Part shown: in pieces, positions 24,253 to 33,981 of the stretch
How the letters are laid out: every line of letters begins with the position of its first letter
Numbering within the stretch: position 1 is the first letter of the stretch
Source of the DNA: Salinibacterium sp. PAMC 21357
Lineage (GTDB): Bacteria > Actinomycetota > Actinomycetes > Actinomycetales > Microbacteriaceae
Length of the DNA: 64,000 bases
Direction: 5' to 3'
Assembly (NCBI RefSeq): GCF_000247645.1
Contig: NZ_AHWA01000004.1
Location: 1-64,000 of the forward strand
The notes under the pieces: generated by a model
Seen by the model: the letters and a program-made list of their open reading frames with translations, nothing else
Database searches by the model: none
Told to the model about the DNA's origin: nothing
Made by a program: the position numbers and the translations under genes

Positions 24253-24693
24253 ATGCAATCGTGGAGGGACGCGCTTAACGCCGACGAACAGGCCGACGTT
24301 GATCGAATTCTCGACTCCGCACTACAAGTGGCCCGAGCTAATCTTGGCCACGCCAGCGAGTTCATGACGTTCGCTCTCATGACCGATGGCAGCGGACGAG
24401 TATTAGAAATGACAGCGGATGACGCTTTACGTAAGAAGCATCCGAACGCCCAGGCGTTGCTCAACCAAACCGTCACGCAATTGCGTCAGATGGCCAACAT
24501 CTCTCGCTGCAGCGCGATCGTCTCGAACACCAGGATTGCCGCCCAAAAGACGGACGCGATTGAGGTTCGAATCGAGCACCGCGCGGGCGCAGCATTGATG
24601 GTTTTACTGCCGTATACGCGAGCCAGATTCACGGGTGCACTAACTTTCGGCGATCTGCGCCTCTTTTCGCACACTGCCGAAGTCTGGGTATAA
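24253..24693 (+). CDS. Hypothetical soluble protein, 146 residues
   Basis: Unknown function. The start at 24253 fits the leaderless pattern; a longer frame reaches 24175. The protein is mixed alpha/beta: WRDALNADEQADVDRILDSA helix, then FMTFALMTDGSGRVLEMTAD, ALLNQTVTQLRQMANISRCS and VRIEHRAGAALMVLLPYTRA. No membrane segment. Single Cys. I cannot assign a family. Confidence 0.7.
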   Translation: MQSWRDALNADEQADVDRILDSALQVARANLGHASEFMTFALMTDGSGRVLEMTADDALRKKHPNAQALLNQTVTQLRQMANISRCSAIVSNTRIAAQKTDAIEVRIEHRAGAALMVLLPYTRARFTGALTFGDLRLFSHTAEVWV

Positions 24694-24750
24694 CCAGAAA
24701 ATTTTGCTCACAGCGGAACATTTCTGATACTCCGTACGTTACTGGTGAGC

Positions 24751-25239
24751 ATGAATAAGCGAATCCTCGCCGTCATTATTGCTCTTGCTGTCATTGTTGT
24801 TGCAGCGGTCGCGATCGTCACAGCCCAGAACTCGAATGACACTGCCGACGTGAACTCCTCGAACGGTAGCTCTCCCGCCTCCGAGAGCTCCAGCAGCACA
24901 GACGAGGTCGCTCCGGTTGCCAATGATGGCGGTGGTAACTACGTCGACTACAGCCCGGCCGCAATTGCGGATGCGGATGGCCGCGTCATACTCTTCTTCC
25001 ACGCCACCTGGTGCCCCCAGTGCGTTTCTGCCGACGGTGACATCAAAGCCTCAGGCGTTCCCTCGGGAATCACCATCGTAAAAGTCGACTACGACACCAA
25101 CCAAGATCTGCGCGCCGAGTATGGCGTCACTCAGCAGACAACGTTCGTCGAGGTTGACTCCGACGGCGCGAAGGTTCACGAAAACTTCGTTGCCTACGCA
25201 GACCCCACGTTGAACGCCGTTCTTACCGCGCTCAACTAG
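24751..25239 (+). CDS. Membrane-anchored thioredoxin-like protein
   Basis: Extracytoplasmic thiol-disulfide protein of 162 residues. An uncleaved-looking helix (MNKRILAVIIALAVIVVAAV) and a Ser/Asn-rich linker precede the thioredoxin fold starting at YSPAAIADADGRVILFFHATW. The redox motif is W-C-P-Q-C, and GVTQQTTFVEVD supplies the cis-peptide turn (Thr instead of Pro at the exact site). CcdA follows after six bases, so CcdA probably supplies electrons. GTG 24745 is an alternative start two codons upstream. It is the first gene of the pair. Confidence 0.85.
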   Translation: MNKRILAVIIALAVIVVAAVAIVTAQNSNDTADVNSSNGSSPASESSSSTDEVAPVANDGGGNYVDYSPAAIADADGRVILFFHATWCPQCVSADGDIKASGVPSGITIVKVDYDTNQDLRAEYGVTQQTTFVEVDSDGAKVHENFVAYADPTLNAVLTALN

Positions 25240-25245
25240 GCTGCG

Positions 25246-25995
25246 ATGCTCAGCCTCATACTGCTGTCGTTTGTGGCGGGAGTTCTCACCGTCGCGGCGC
25301 CCTGCGTGCTTCCGCTTCTCCCCGTGATCGTCGGCGGCTCCATCGCCCGTACCAGTAGCAACTCGACCGTCGCCGAACGTCAGTGGTTTCGTCCGGTGGT
25401 TATCGCCCTCAGTCTTGCGGGCTCCGTCATCCTCTTCACGCTGCTCCTCAAGGCAACAACGGCGCTCTTGGGCGTTCCGCAACTGGTCTGGCAGGTTATC
25501 GCTGGCGGCATCCTGATCATCTTCGGCCTTACGCTCGTGTTCCCCGCACTCTGGGAACGCTTCATGCTCGCCACTGGTATCCAGAACCGTGCAAATGCCG
25601 TGATGAACCGCTCATACTCGCGCGGTGGCCTCGGTGGCGATGTGATGCTCGGTGCCGCCCTCGGCCCCACCTTCAGCAGCTGCTCCCCCACCTATGCGCT
25701 CATACTTGCAACAGTGCTTCCCGTTTCGTTCGGCGAAGGTCTGCTCTACATCGTTGTTTACGCGCTTGGGCTCGCGATCGCACTGCTGATGATCGCATTC
25801 TTAGGTCAAGCGTTCGCTCGCAAATTGGGTTGGCTCGCCAACCCGAACGGCGTCTTCAAGCGCATTGTCGGAATTATTTTGCTCGTCGTGGGTCTCGCCG
25901 TGATCCTCGGGTTAGACAAGCAATTCCAAAGCTACGTTCTTGAACAGGGCTGGTACGACCCTATTCAGCGATTCGAAGAAGGCATCACCGGCTAG
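25246..25995 (+). CDS. ccdA: Cytochrome c biogenesis/thiol reduction protein CcdA
   Basis: Six-helix membrane protein that carries electrons from cytoplasmic thioredoxin to outside thiol proteins; 249 residues. The redox cysteines are in VAAPCVLPLLPVIVGG (residue 20 region) and LGPTFSSCSPTYALI, the paired motifs of the CcdA/DsbD core. It follows a membrane-anchored thioredoxin by six bases, which is its likely partner. No cytochrome c maturation genes (resB, resC) are adjacent, so general extracytoplasmic thiol reduction is more likely here. Confidence 0.88.
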   Translation: MLSLILLSFVAGVLTVAAPCVLPLLPVIVGGSIARTSSNSTVAERQWFRPVVIALSLAGSVILFTLLLKATTALLGVPQLVWQVIAGGILIIFGLTLVFPALWERFMLATGIQNRANAVMNRSYSRGGLGGDVMLGAALGPTFSSCSPTYALILATVLPVSFGEGLLYIVVYALGLAIALLMIAFLGQAFARKLGWLANPNGVFKRIVGIILLVVGLAVILGLDKQFQSYVLEQGWYDPIQRFEEGITG

Positions 25996-26044
25996 CTAAT
26001 CGACGGAGTAGGATTCGGGCACCAATTATCAACCGGAGGTTGTC

Positions 26045-26464
26045 ATGGTTCCCGAAATTAACTACATCGCTGTAATCCTCGCGACGCTCTCAAGCATGAT
26101 CGTGGGCACGATTTGGTACACGCCACGGGTCTTTGGCAACTACTGGATGAAGGCCGCCGGAATCACGCCGAGTGGAAACGCTGCGGATGCCATCCGTCCG
26201 ATTGTCGTTACCGTCATCGTGAGTTTCATTACCGCCTGGGTTCTCGCTGGCGCTGCGTTTATCGCCTTCGACTTTTACGGCGGCAGCTTCTTCGTGAATA
26301 CTCTGCTGACGAGCATTGTGCTGTGGGGCGGATTCACCGCCGCTCGATTCATCACCCACGATCAGTTCGATGGGCGCCCGAATGGCCTCACCGTTCTTAA
26401 CGTGAGCCACGAATTCGTGACAATCGTTGTCATGGCACTGATTATCGGTGTCTGGCCCGCCTAG
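26045..26464 (+). CDS. DUF1761 family membrane protein
   Basis: Four-helix membrane protein of 139 residues, unknown function. DUF1761 features: MVPEINYIAVILATLSSMIV, GTIWYTPRVFGNYWMKAAG, a middle helix, ARFITHDQFDGRPNGL and a final helix with SHEFVTIVVMALIIGVW. Strong GGAGG ribosome site. Confidence 0.88.
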   Translation: MVPEINYIAVILATLSSMIVGTIWYTPRVFGNYWMKAAGITPSGNAADAIRPIVVTVIVSFITAWVLAGAAFIAFDFYGGSFFVNTLLTSIVLWGGFTAARFITHDQFDGRPNGLTVLNVSHEFVTIVVMALIIGVWPA

Positions 26465-26521
26465 TCGACTCGCGCGCCGGTCAACGAAGTTGGGTGCCGC
26501 CGCAGCAGACCATGCCCGACG

Positions 26522-26818
26522 TTAGATTAACTGGATCGTAACCTCGGCCGTATCACCGGCCTCCAAGTCCTCAGCGCGCCGCACAGCAACTTTGACGGGC
26601 AAGAAGAAACTGTCGGCCAGACTGCTGTCGGGAAAGATCGACGTTGTCCAGATTGTTGCCCCGATCGTGACCTCGACGGCTATCGCGCCGAACCCTCGGG
26701 GTGGCGACGGAATCTCCTTGATTTCGACCCCCACCTCCGGCGGCACCTGAAGAAAGTGCACGCTCGGCTTCGACGCCCACGGCGTCAGCTCAGAAGTGAA
26801 TTCGAATGCGGGCTTCAT
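26522..26818 (-). CDS. DUF1905 domain protein
   Basis: Small beta-barrel-like cytoplasmic protein of 98 residues, unknown function. DUF1905 pattern: FTSELTPWASKPSVHFLQVP, then FGAIAVEVTIGATIWTTSIF (family G-W-G-x-I-x-V, T-x-W-T-S) and FFLPVKVAVRRAEDLEAGDT. Often found with or fused to YdeI/OmpD-like domains; here alone. Confidence 0.87.
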   Translation of the reverse strand: MKPAFEFTSELTPWASKPSVHFLQVPPEVGVEIKEIPSPPRGFGAIAVEVTIGATIWTTSIFPDSSLADSFFLPVKVAVRRAEDLEAGDTAEVTIQLI

Positions 26819-26824
26819 ACCTCG

Positions 26825-26830
26825 AGAGTA
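26825..26830 (-). promoter_or_regulatory. -10 element, leaderless promoter of the DUF1905 gene
   Basis: On the minus strand TACTCT, six bases (CGAGGT), then the ATG at 26818. Confidence 0.55.
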
Positions 26831-26866
26831 GCCCTCGGTCGCGAGTCGCGACTGTCCGCCAGCCCG

Positions 26867-27913
26867 CTATTGACTCGTGGCCCGTGAGCCCTCGATGGAG
26901 TTAAGGAAAGTCACCGTGGAGTCGAAGGCCGAACGTGCGTCCTCGAAATCGAGGTGGAACTGGTACTCGTGGGGCAATTGCTCCGTGTGATCTTCCGGGT
27001 AGAACAGTGTTGTCGTGTCGACTCCCAGTTCAGAAAGTGTCTTCGCGAACGGCACTGATTGCGATGCCGTGAGCGGGTCGGCGTTGCCTCCCGAAATCCA
27101 TGTGCGCGGGAAGTCAGCTGTGACGTCATCGAGTACCGACATCTGCTCGCCTCCTGGCGTGCTCGACCAGTCCTTCACGCCGACGTAACCCCACAGTGCA
27201 ATGCGGAAACCCCAGCCGCCAAGCCCCGGTGCATTGGGAATGCCGCTGACATCGTAAATACCGCAGTTGAGGATGACCCCCTGGAGCTGGTCTGTCGAGA
27301 GACTCGGCGCGATTCCCACGGTTGTGGCGTAGGCGGGGTTAGTAACGGCCGTAGCCAGCTGTGCGCTTAATTGAGCACCGGCAGAGTCACCCGCGAACAC
27401 AATGTTCTGGGGATCGACTCGCAGTCGTTCGGCATTATCGAGAATGTAGGCCAGCGCGTCGTTGAGCTCGTTGAGCGCCGTCGGATAGGTAGCTTCGGGT
27501 GACACGGTGTAGTTGACGGCCACAACGGTGAAACCTTCGGCAGCCAGATTGCGGGCGTAGGGGGCGACGTTTGATTTGTCGCCCGATATCCAGGCTCCAC
27601 CGTGGATCCACACGACGGTAGTGAGCGGGCCGGATGACTCGGCGGGCGAATAGACATCGAGCGAAGTATCGGCTCCCGAGTCGCCGTACTCTTCGTCGAG
27701 AGTTTCAGTTAGCGGCACGTCAGTGGCGTACCGTTCCAGCTCTTCAACGGTCGAGGCCGCATTCGAATCGAAGAGTGCTCGAATGAGGAGGGTGGCTGGC
27801 CACGGGCTGAGGGTCCACACGAGGGCGGCGATGATGCCAAGCGCCAGTGCGGTGATACCGATCTTGCTCGAACGTCTGCGAATCCATGGTCGACGTTCGA
27901 AGGTACGGCTCAT
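26867..27913 (-). CDS. Membrane-anchored alpha/beta-hydrolase (HSL/carboxylesterase type)
   Basis: Extracytoplasmic esterase-like enzyme of 348 residues. A basic N-terminus (ERRPWIRRRSSK) and a helix (about residues 18-45) look like an uncleaved anchor or signal. The alpha/beta-hydrolase motifs are HGGAW (oxyanion hole), GDSAG (nucleophile Ser), GGNADPLT (Asp) and a His in the LPHEYQFH segment. This is the DLH/HSL-like group (alpha/beta hydrolase fold-3). Substrate unknown. Confidence 0.85.
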   Translation of the reverse strand: MSRTFERRPWIRRRSSKIGITALALGIIAALVWTLSPWPATLLIRALFDSNAASTVEELERYATDVPLTETLDEEYGDSGADTSLDVYSPAESSGPLTTVVWIHGGAWISGDKSNVAPYARNLAAEGFTVVAVNYTVSPEATYPTALNELNDALAYILDNAERLRVDPQNIVFAGDSAGAQLSAQLATAVTNPAYATTVGIAPSLSTDQLQGVILNCGIYDVSGIPNAPGLGGWGFRIALWGYVGVKDWSSTPGGEQMSVLDDVTADFPRTWISGGNADPLTASQSVPFAKTLSELGVDTTTLFYPEDHTEQLPHEYQFHLDFEDARSAFDSTVTFLNSIEGSRATSQ

Positions 27914-27919
27914 GGATCC

Positions 27920-27925
27920 AGCCTA
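27920..27925 (-). promoter_or_regulatory. -10 element, leaderless promoter of the alpha/beta-hydrolase gene
   Basis: On the minus strand TAGGCT, six bases (GGATCC), then the ATG at 27913. Confidence 0.6.
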
Positions 27926-28061
27926 TCGGCGCCAGCACGGGCTCAGACGTGTTGAGTGGCCCCCTTTGGGGAGAACGCTTCGGCGGGAATGCGGTTGCTG
28001 TCAGCCTCAACGACCGGCAGCAACCGCGTCCCCTGACACTTCAGGTTGCAGCGGCGGTCGG

Positions 28062-28613
28062 CTAACCCCTAACGAGCTGGGTTGTGATCGCAGTGGGGTT
28101 GGCGAAAAGGTCGAGTACGGGGCAATGAGCGTCGACAGCTTCGCGAAGCTCGTCGTAGCGTTCCTGCGACTCTGGGCCGGTGATCGTGATGTTCAAGCGA
28201 ATTGCACCGAACCCGTTGCGCACATTCTCGTCAATTCCAAAGAGGCCGCGCACATCGAGATCACCCTCGGCTTTCACCGAGATGTCGTCGAACGGGATGC
28301 TGAGGGCTTGAGCGTAAAGGCGAAAGACAACGACCTGGCACGCGATGAGTGCGCCGAGCGCGATCTCAACTGGACTTGCCGCGAGATCATCACCGGCGAG
28401 CCCTTCGGGCTCATCAATGTGGAACACGTGATTTCCGGCCTTGAGAACGGTGCCAACAGAACCCTCTCCCTTGCCGGTGACGGCATAGGTGAGTTCTGCA
28501 GCGGCGGGCTTCGCGGCAATACGCGAGTTCCAGGCTACACCCGCTGCAGTGAGGCGAGCGGCGCGATCGGTGGCGGTATCGGTGAACGTGGATTCGTTAG
28601 TAAGAAGTGTCAT
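28062..28613 (-). CDS. OsmC/Ohr family peroxiredoxin
   Basis: Thiol peroxidase of 183 residues from the ATG at 28613. Two active-site Cys are visible: ALGALIACQVVVFRLYAQ and DAHCPVLDLFANPTAI, as in OsmC. GLFGIDENVRNGFGAIRLNI is the beta-sheet before the second motif. Reduces organic hydroperoxides; may use lipoylated proteins as donor. Single gene with leaderless promoter (TACCGT). Confidence 0.87.
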   Translation of the reverse strand: MTLLTNESTFTDTATDRAARLTAAGVAWNSRIAAKPAAAELTYAVTGKGEGSVGTVLKAGNHVFHIDEPEGLAGDDLAASPVEIALGALIACQVVVFRLYAQALSIPFDDISVKAEGDLDVRGLFGIDENVRNGFGAIRLNITITGPESQERYDELREAVDAHCPVLDLFANPTAITTQLVRG

Positions 28614-28619
28614 GCGGCG

Positions 28620-28625
28620 ACGGTA
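28620..28625 (-). promoter_or_regulatory. -10 element, leaderless promoter of the OsmC-like gene
   Basis: On the minus strand TACCGT, six bases (CGCCGC), then the ATG at 28613. Confidence 0.55.
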
Positions 28626-28783
28626 ATCGCAATCCCCCGCGGGCGCGCGGCCGTGACGTAATAGACCGAAACACTGCTTAACACTGGGCAATCTAGTGCG
28701 GTTTACCGCGGGTTGCCGACGCCAGTTTTCCGAGTACTCTGTGAGCCTCGGCCCGCGCTCATTCCCTGTTAGAACGTGCGGCG

Positions 28784-30172
28784 TTAGCGCGTGCGAACGC
28801 GCAGAGCCACCGGAATGGATGCCACAGCCAAGACTGCGGCGAGGCCAAGAGCTGCCACGAATCCGGCACCGTTCACGAGCCCGCCGGCGGCAGCGAAAAC
28901 GAGACCACCAAACGCAATCGCGACGGCGCCACCCGCAGCATCCGCAATCGACAAAGCAGCGCTATTGAAGCCTTGATCACGAGTGCTCGAGTGGCTGAGT
29001 ACGAGCGTCGACAGCCGCGGAAAAGCGATTCCCATGCCGGCTCCAGCGACGAGCCAGCCCACAGCCGCGATCCACAGCGAAAGCATGAAATGGGCGGTAA
29101 CAAACTGGGTCGCGATGCCGACGCTCAAGAGCAGCGAACCGATCACGACAACTGAGCCGTGCGAGACCGATTCCGGCAGGCGTCCCTGCAGAGCGGAGCC
29201 AGTAGCCCACGAAACTGCCCCGACGGTGAGGATGAGCCCGGCAGCCCACGCCGGCAAACCATAGCGCTCGTTGAGGAGATAGGGCAGGTACACCTCGGTC
29301 GAGAAGAAAGAGGCGGCAAACAATCCGCGCAAGACAATCGTGGCAGGAAGCCCCCGGCGGACGATTAAGGATCCGGCGGGCAGCAAAGGCCGCAGCGCGA
29401 TGATCGCGACCACTAAGGCGCCGAACGCCAAAGGCCACGCGAGAGCCCCCTCGCGTTCGCCGCCCAAACTGATTCCCATCACAGCAACCGCAACCACCAA
29501 TGCCCAGACGACGGCGCGCTTACCGGACGACTTCTGCCCGGTAGACGCCGGCTGACGCATCAAGACGCGCACTGCCGGCAGAATTGCTGCACCAGCGGCG
29601 ATGACCAGAAAAACTACGCCGAAGAACACCCAGTGCCAGCTGATCTGCTCGGCGACAACTCCCGCAAGCGGCGGACCAATCAGCGAGGGCAAGACCCAAG
29701 CCGAAGCAAACAACCCAAAAATCTTCGGATGCAACACTGACGGGTACAGCCGGGCCACGACAACATAGAGCGCCACAATAAGTGCACCCGAGCCGAGCCC
29801 CTGCAAAAAGCGACCGACAATAAAAATGCCCATCGCTCCGGCGAAACCGGCCACGAGAAGGCCGACCATGAAGACCGCCATTGCGGCGATTAGAGGCTTT
29901 GCCGGTCCTGTGCGATCTGACCATTGGCCCGCTAACACCATGCCGATCACACTCGCAGCGAGCGTGCTAGAAAACGCGACGGAGTATAGCGACTGACCAT
30001 CGAGATCGCGGCTAATCGTTGGCATGATCGTCGTGACCGCGAGAGTCTCGAACGCCCCCAAGAAAATGAGCGCGAACGCTCCCACCGTCGTCCACACCAG
30101 TTGCGGGCCAAAGATGCTCGTCGGAGCGGATTCCGCGTCAATCGGTGCGCCCACCGGGGTCTTGCTCGTCAT
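28784..30172 (-). CDS. MFS transporter (DHA2/EmrB-like)
   Basis: Membrane antiporter of 462 residues. Multiple hydrophobic helices; the MFS signature after helix 2 is SVIGMVLAGQWSDRTGPAKP, and the N-terminal helix has ALIFLGAFETLAVTTIMPTI with the PTISRDL loop typical of drug:proton antiporters. The substrate cannot be told. Start at ATG 30172 with a GAAGAG ribosome site. Confidence 0.87.
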   Translation of the reverse strand: MTSKTPVGAPIDAESAPTSIFGPQLVWTTVGAFALIFLGAFETLAVTTIMPTISRDLDGQSLYSVAFSSTLAASVIGMVLAGQWSDRTGPAKPLIAAMAVFMVGLLVAGFAGAMGIFIVGRFLQGLGSGALIVALYVVVARLYPSVLHPKIFGLFASAWVLPSLIGPPLAGVVAEQISWHWVFFGVVFLVIAAGAAILPAVRVLMRQPASTGQKSSGKRAVVWALVVAVAVMGISLGGEREGALAWPLAFGALVVAIIALRPLLPAGSLIVRRGLPATIVLRGLFAASFFSTEVYLPYLLNERYGLPAWAAGLILTVGAVSWATGSALQGRLPESVSHGSVVVIGSLLLSVGIATQFVTAHFMLSLWIAAVGWLVAGAGMGIAFPRLSTLVLSHSSTRDQGFNSAALSIADAAGGAVAIAFGGLVFAAAGGLVNGAGFVAALGLAAVLAVASIPVALRVRTR

Positions 30173-30340
30173 GTTTGATGCTCTTCAGTAGTACGAAGCT
30201 ACTGCAGACGGGGCGGATCGCCCCTCGTCAGCGCGGTGAAACAATCACGCGCGGTGGCTGGCGGCTGCGGTGCTTGATCAGCTTACGCCGCCACCCTCGC
30301 AATTCCCACAAATTTGACTAAGAGTGGAGCGCGAGTGCCG

Positions 30341-30673
30341 CTAAGAAATTTCGACCGTCGTGCCCTGGCCGAGTTCTTCAGCATCAGCATCCGTAATCAT
30401 GGCAAACACGCCAGTCGGGATGCCCGGAAGATTCGCGACTCGATTCGCGATGCCCGTCAGGGTCGCTTCATCGGCACCCGTAATCACGATGACATAGGCA
30501 TCATTGAAAACATCGCCCTCTTCGACAACGAAAATCTCGCCACCCTCATCGAGCTCAGTCGTGAATTCAACCAAGGTCTCAATCCAAGGAAAACGAGTCT
30601 CGCCCTCTGCCGCATTGGTATCAGGGGTGAGAGGAACATGGATTTCAACAACGAGTTCAGCAGTGTCAGACAT
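30341..30673 (-). CDS. Small acidic protein downstream of gatB
   Basis: Unknown function, 110 residues, ATG at 30673. Rich in Asp/Glu with beta-type stretches: AELVVEIHVPLTPDTNAAEG, GEIFVVEEGDVFNDAYVIVI, ATLTGIANRVANLPGIPTGV. The end of the GTP-independent gatB gene is only 42 bases upstream on the same strand, so it is probably on the same message. No cysteine, no signal. Confidence 0.7.
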   Translation of the reverse strand: MSDTAELVVEIHVPLTPDTNAAEGETRFPWIETLVEFTTELDEGGEIFVVEEGDVFNDAYVIVITGADEATLTGIANRVANLPGIPTGVFAMITDADAEELGQGTTVEIS

Positions 30674-30715
30674 GACTGTAACGCTACCGCCTGCAGCCGA
30701 CATGCGCTGCTCCCG

Positions 30716-32233
30716 CTATTCGGCTGCGGCGCGCTCCAAGACCAGTTCACGCACACGAGCGGCGTCAGCCTGGCCCTTCATCGCCTTCATCACCGCACCG
30801 ATAACAGCGCCGGCAGCCTGAACCTTGCCATCACGAATCTTCGCAAGAACATCAGGCTGAGCGGCAAGCGCTTCATCGATCGCCGCGATAAGCGGTCCAT
30901 CATCAGAAACAAGCTTGAGCCCACGGCTTTCGACAACAGCCTCCGGCGTTCCCTCGCCAGCGATAACACCCTCGAGAACCTGGCGGGCCAGGCTGTCGTT
31001 GAGAACACCATCGTTGATGAGCGTGACGAGAGCCGCGACATCCACCGGGGTAATCAGCGAACTCGGGTCTGCACTTTGGATGTTGGCGAGTCGAGCAATC
31101 TCGCCCGTCCACCACTTGCGCGCCTGAGCTGCCGTAGTGCCAGCCTCGATCGTCGCTTCGATCTCACTAAACAGGCCAGCGTTGTTGACATCGCGGAATT
31201 CGAGATCAGTGAAGCCCCACGCCGCTTGAAGTCGACGACGACGCTCGGCCGGCGGCTCAGGAAGAGCTGCACGCAACTCTTCGATCAAGGCGAGCGAAGG
31301 CTCAACGGGAAGCAGGTCGGGCTCTGGGAAGTAGCGGTAGTCATCAGCGTCGCTCTTGGGGCGACCAGCGCTCGTGACACCAGTGTCTTCGTGCCAGTGG
31401 CGGGTCTCCTGAGTGATCGTGCCACCCTTCTGAAGAATGGCCGCCTGGCGTTGGATCTCATAACGAACCGCGCGCTCAACGCTGCGCATCGAGTTCACGT
31501 TCTTGGTTTCGGTGCGCGTTCCGAGCTTTCCCGAACCACGCGGGCTCAGCGAAATGTTGGCGTCGCAGCGCAAGTTGCCGCGCTCCATGCGTGCCTCAGA
31601 AATACCGAGCGAACGAACGATGTCGCGAATGGCCGACACGTACGCCTTGCCGACCTCGGGAGCATCCGCCTCAGTGCCCGTAATCATGTGCGTGACGATC
31701 TCGACCAGCGGAACGCCCGCACGGTTGTAGTCAACTAACGAGTACTCAGCCCCCTGGATGCGACCGGTGGCGCCGCCCACGTGAGTGAGCTTGCCGGCGT
31801 CTTCTTCCATATGCGCGCGCTCGATCGGAATCGTGATCGTGCGACCGCTCTCGAGTTCGATGTCGACCGAGCCCTCAAAGGCAATCGGCTCATCGAACTG
31901 GCTGATTTGGTAGTTCTTCGCCAAGTCAGGGTAGAAATAGTTTTTGCGGGCGAAGCGCGAACTCGGCGCAATCTGGCAACCGAGCGCGAGGCCAAGCGAG
32001 ATCGAATACTTGATCGCCTCTTCGTTGACAACAGGCAAGCTGCCGGGCAAACCGAGATCCACCGGAGTGATCATCGTGTTCGGTTCGGCATGCTCCGCAC
32101 CAGATGCTGCCGGGTTCGGCGCATCCGAGAACATCTTGGTCTGGGTGTTCAACTCAACATGCACCTCGAAACCGAGCGTCGGCTCAAATAGTTCGAGTGC
32201 TTTGTCGTAGTCCATCAATTCAGCTTTAGCCAC
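30716..32233 (-). CDS. gatB: Aspartyl/glutamyl-tRNA(Asn/Gln) amidotransferase subunit B
   Basis: Kinase/transamidase subunit that converts Glu-tRNA(Gln) and Asp-tRNA(Asn) to the amide with GatC and GatA. 505 residues, GTG start at 32233 ([20 protein letters not shown]), since the family begins there. The conserved [62 protein letters not shown] and RYFPEPDL are all present, and the C-terminal GatB/YqeY domain follows. It starts 8 bases inside the end of an EamA transporter gene, while gatC and gatA lie 1.7 kb upstream behind it. Confidence 0.95.
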   Translation of the reverse strand: MAKAELMDYDKALELFEPTLGFEVHVELNTQTKMFSDAPNPAASGAEHAEPNTMITPVDLGLPGSLPVVNEEAIKYSISLGLALGCQIAPSSRFARKNYFYPDLAKNYQISQFDEPIAFEGSVDIELESGRTITIPIERAHMEEDAGKLTHVGGATGRIQGAEYSLVDYNRAGVPLVEIVTHMITGTEADAPEVGKAYVSAIRDIVRSLGISEARMERGNLRCDANISLSPRGSGKLGTRTETKNVNSMRSVERAVRYEIQRQAAILQKGGTITQETRHWHEDTGVTSAGRPKSDADDYRYFPEPDLLPVEPSLALIEELRAALPEPPAERRRRLQAAWGFTDLEFRDVNNAGLFSEIEATIEAGTTAAQARKWWTGEIARLANIQSADPSSLITPVDVAALVTLINDGVLNDSLARQVLEGVIAGEGTPEAVVESRGLKLVSDDGPLIAAIDEALAAQPDVLAKIRDGKVQAAGAVIGAVMKAMKGQADAARVRELVLERAAAE

Positions 32234-33269
32234 CAGATGATTGTACGTGGCGCAGCGGCACCGTATCGGTACCCGGTTCGAGCGGCGCGGATGCTGGCGC
32301 CAAAATTGGTTCGTCATCGTCACTCGGGATCGCCTCAGCCTCGATCGTGAAGTCGCTGAACTCTTCGGACTTCTCTGAGCGAACGAACGCGATTCCCGCC
32401 AAAATGAGCGCTCCCCCAATGAACTGCGTCAGCGACAAGTTTTCGCCGATCAGCAGCCAGGCATAAATCGCCGCCGTGACGACCTCGAGCAATCCGACAA
32501 ACGACGCGAGTCGGGAACCGAGCATCTCGCTGGCCATAATGCTCGTCGAATACGCGATACCGGTCGCGACGATACCCACGATGAGCAGCGGAACCCACCA
32601 CGGCGCCACGATGCCGAGCACCGCGACATCCACCATCGGCATATCGAACGGCACAATTCCGACCAGACCAACGAGACCGAGAAGGATGCCGCCAATAAGC
32701 AGCCCGGCCGCCGCCAGTGCGACCGCGGGCAGACCCTCGCTCGAGCGTGCTGCGACGACGTAGTAAACGGCGGCACCGATCGCCGCGCTCGCACCGAACA
32801 TGATTCCGATGGGATCGAGAGCTCCCGAGCCCTCAGGAGACACGACAAGGACCAATCCGCCCAGAGCTACGACGGAACCAATGAGTACGACCGCTTTGGG
32901 CATCCGCCGAGTTGTGACCCACGCAAATGCAACCAGCAGCAGCGGCGCCATGTACTCCAAAAGAATCGCAATACCGACGGGGATGCGCTCGACGGCCGCG
33001 AAGTAGACGAGTTGAGTGCCGGCGACGCCGATGATTGCCATCAAAAGGATGCGACTGCGCGCGTACCAGAGAGCGATCCAGCGCCCCCTGAGCGCGACGA
33101 TGGCGAACGGGGCGAGAACTGTTCCACCAATAAGCACTCGAAGCGTCACTGCTGCTGCTGGGCTCCACCCTGCCTCGAGCACCGGCTTAATGAGGGCTCC
33201 AGAGAGGCCAAAACTTGCCGCGGCGACGAGGGCGATGAGCATTCCGAGAGTTGTGGTTGAGCGTTTCAT
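32226..33269 (-). CDS. EamA-family (DMT) transporter
   Basis: Membrane permease of 347 residues with ten hydrophobic helices; two EamA repeats, with [20 protein letters not shown] and [40 protein letters not shown] and [12 protein letters not shown] as family features. The C-terminal 50 residues are acidic and cytoplasmic. It overlaps gatB by 8 bases and is divergent from the CGNR regulator. Substrate unknown; family members export metabolites or amino acids. Confidence 0.85.
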   Translation of the reverse strand: MKRSTTTLGMLIALVAAASFGLSGALIKPVLEAGWSPAAAVTLRVLIGGTVLAPFAIVALRGRWIALWYARSRILLMAIIGVAGTQLVYFAAVERIPVGIAILLEYMAPLLLVAFAWVTTRRMPKAVVLIGSVVALGGLVLVVSPEGSGALDPIGIMFGASAAIGAAVYYVVAARSSEGLPAVALAAAGLLIGGILLGLVGLVGIVPFDMPMVDVAVLGIVAPWWVPLLIVGIVATGIAYSTSIMASEMLGSRLASFVGLLEVVTAAIYAWLLIGENLSLTQFIGGALILAGIAFVRSEKSEEFSDFTIEAEAIPSDDDEPILAPASAPLEPGTDTVPLRHVQSSGG

Positions 33270-33340
33270 TGGCGACTGCTTCGAACGAGATTGACGTGTA
33301 TTTCTGATGACGTTAGTCTCGAAAGAAATAAGGAGTCAAA

Positions 33341-33898
33341 TTGCAGTTTGCCCCTGACACGGTAGAGAGCCTTGAGTTCGCTGTTTTACTCGGAAACACG
33401 CACCAGGTCGCCAGCAGATCAGGCGAGGATGAGCTCGGCACGGCCGCCCAAGTGCACTCTCTCGTCATGCAGTTTCGGTTCAGTGGTCGCATTGACCGTG
33501 ATGACACCGAAGTCGCTGAAGTGCGCGCAGTTCGGGACCGCATCCGCGACGTTTGGAAGCTGACACGCGACGATGCCGCCATCGAAATCAACGCCATGCT
33601 CGCCGAAGCAAACGCACTGCCTTTCCTGGCGCGGCACGACGACTTCGACTGGCACCTGCACGCCAACGATCCCGAAGCACCACTTGCCGAGCGCATTCAG
33701 GCCGAGGTCGGCCTCGCCCTCGTCGACGTCGTGCGCTCCGACGCTATGTGGCGGCTGCGTCGCTGCGAAGCCCCAGACTGCGAAGGACTCATGGCTGATC
33801 TCTCGCGCAACGGCTCACGCCGCTTCTGCACCATCCGATGCGGAAACCGAATGAACCAGATTGCGCATCGCGAGCGACAAGCGGCCGACAACACCTAG
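33341..33898 (+). CDS. CGNR zinc-finger (ABATE-domain) protein
   Basis: Probable stress-responsive regulator of 185 residues with a TTG start behind an AGGAG site. An N-terminal ABATE-type domain (about 1-130) is followed by the CGNR zinc finger: R-R-C-E-A-P-D-C-E-G-L, then SRRFCTIRCGNRMNQIAHRE, with the four Cys and the Cys-Gly-Asn-Arg signature. Divergent from the EamA transporter, so a regulatory relation is possible. Confidence 0.9.
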   Translation: MQFAPDTVESLEFAVLLGNTHQVASRSGEDELGTAAQVHSLVMQFRFSGRIDRDDTEVAEVRAVRDRIRDVWKLTRDDAAIEINAMLAEANALPFLARHDDFDWHLHANDPEAPLAERIQAEVGLALVDVVRSDAMWRLRRCEAPDCEGLMADLSRNGSRRFCTIRCGNRMNQIAHRERQAADNT

Positions 33899-33931
33899 CC
33901 CCAACCAAAGAACGCATTCGCGTTAACGCAA

Positions 33932-33962
33932 CCGACCCGCACTCTAGGAGAACACGGGTCGG
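33932..33962. terminator. Weak hairpin between convergent CGNR and gatA genes
   Basis: CCGACCCG and CGGGTCGG form an 8-bp stem, loop 15 bases. No T-tract on either strand, so a terminator role is uncertain. Confidence 0.3.
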
Positions 33963-33981
33963 TCGACAGAAACAAAGCTAT

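Noticed and set aside
27723-28661. 312-residue plus-strand frame spanning hydrolase and OsmC genes
   Set aside because: Crosses two real minus-strand genes with their promoters; protein shows no motif.
30314-31738. 474-residue plus-strand frame over gatB
   Set aside because: Antisense to gatB and the acidic protein gene; no family motif.
33932-33962. Strong bidirectional terminator
   Set aside because: Stem is good but no T-run on either side; kept only as a weak feature.
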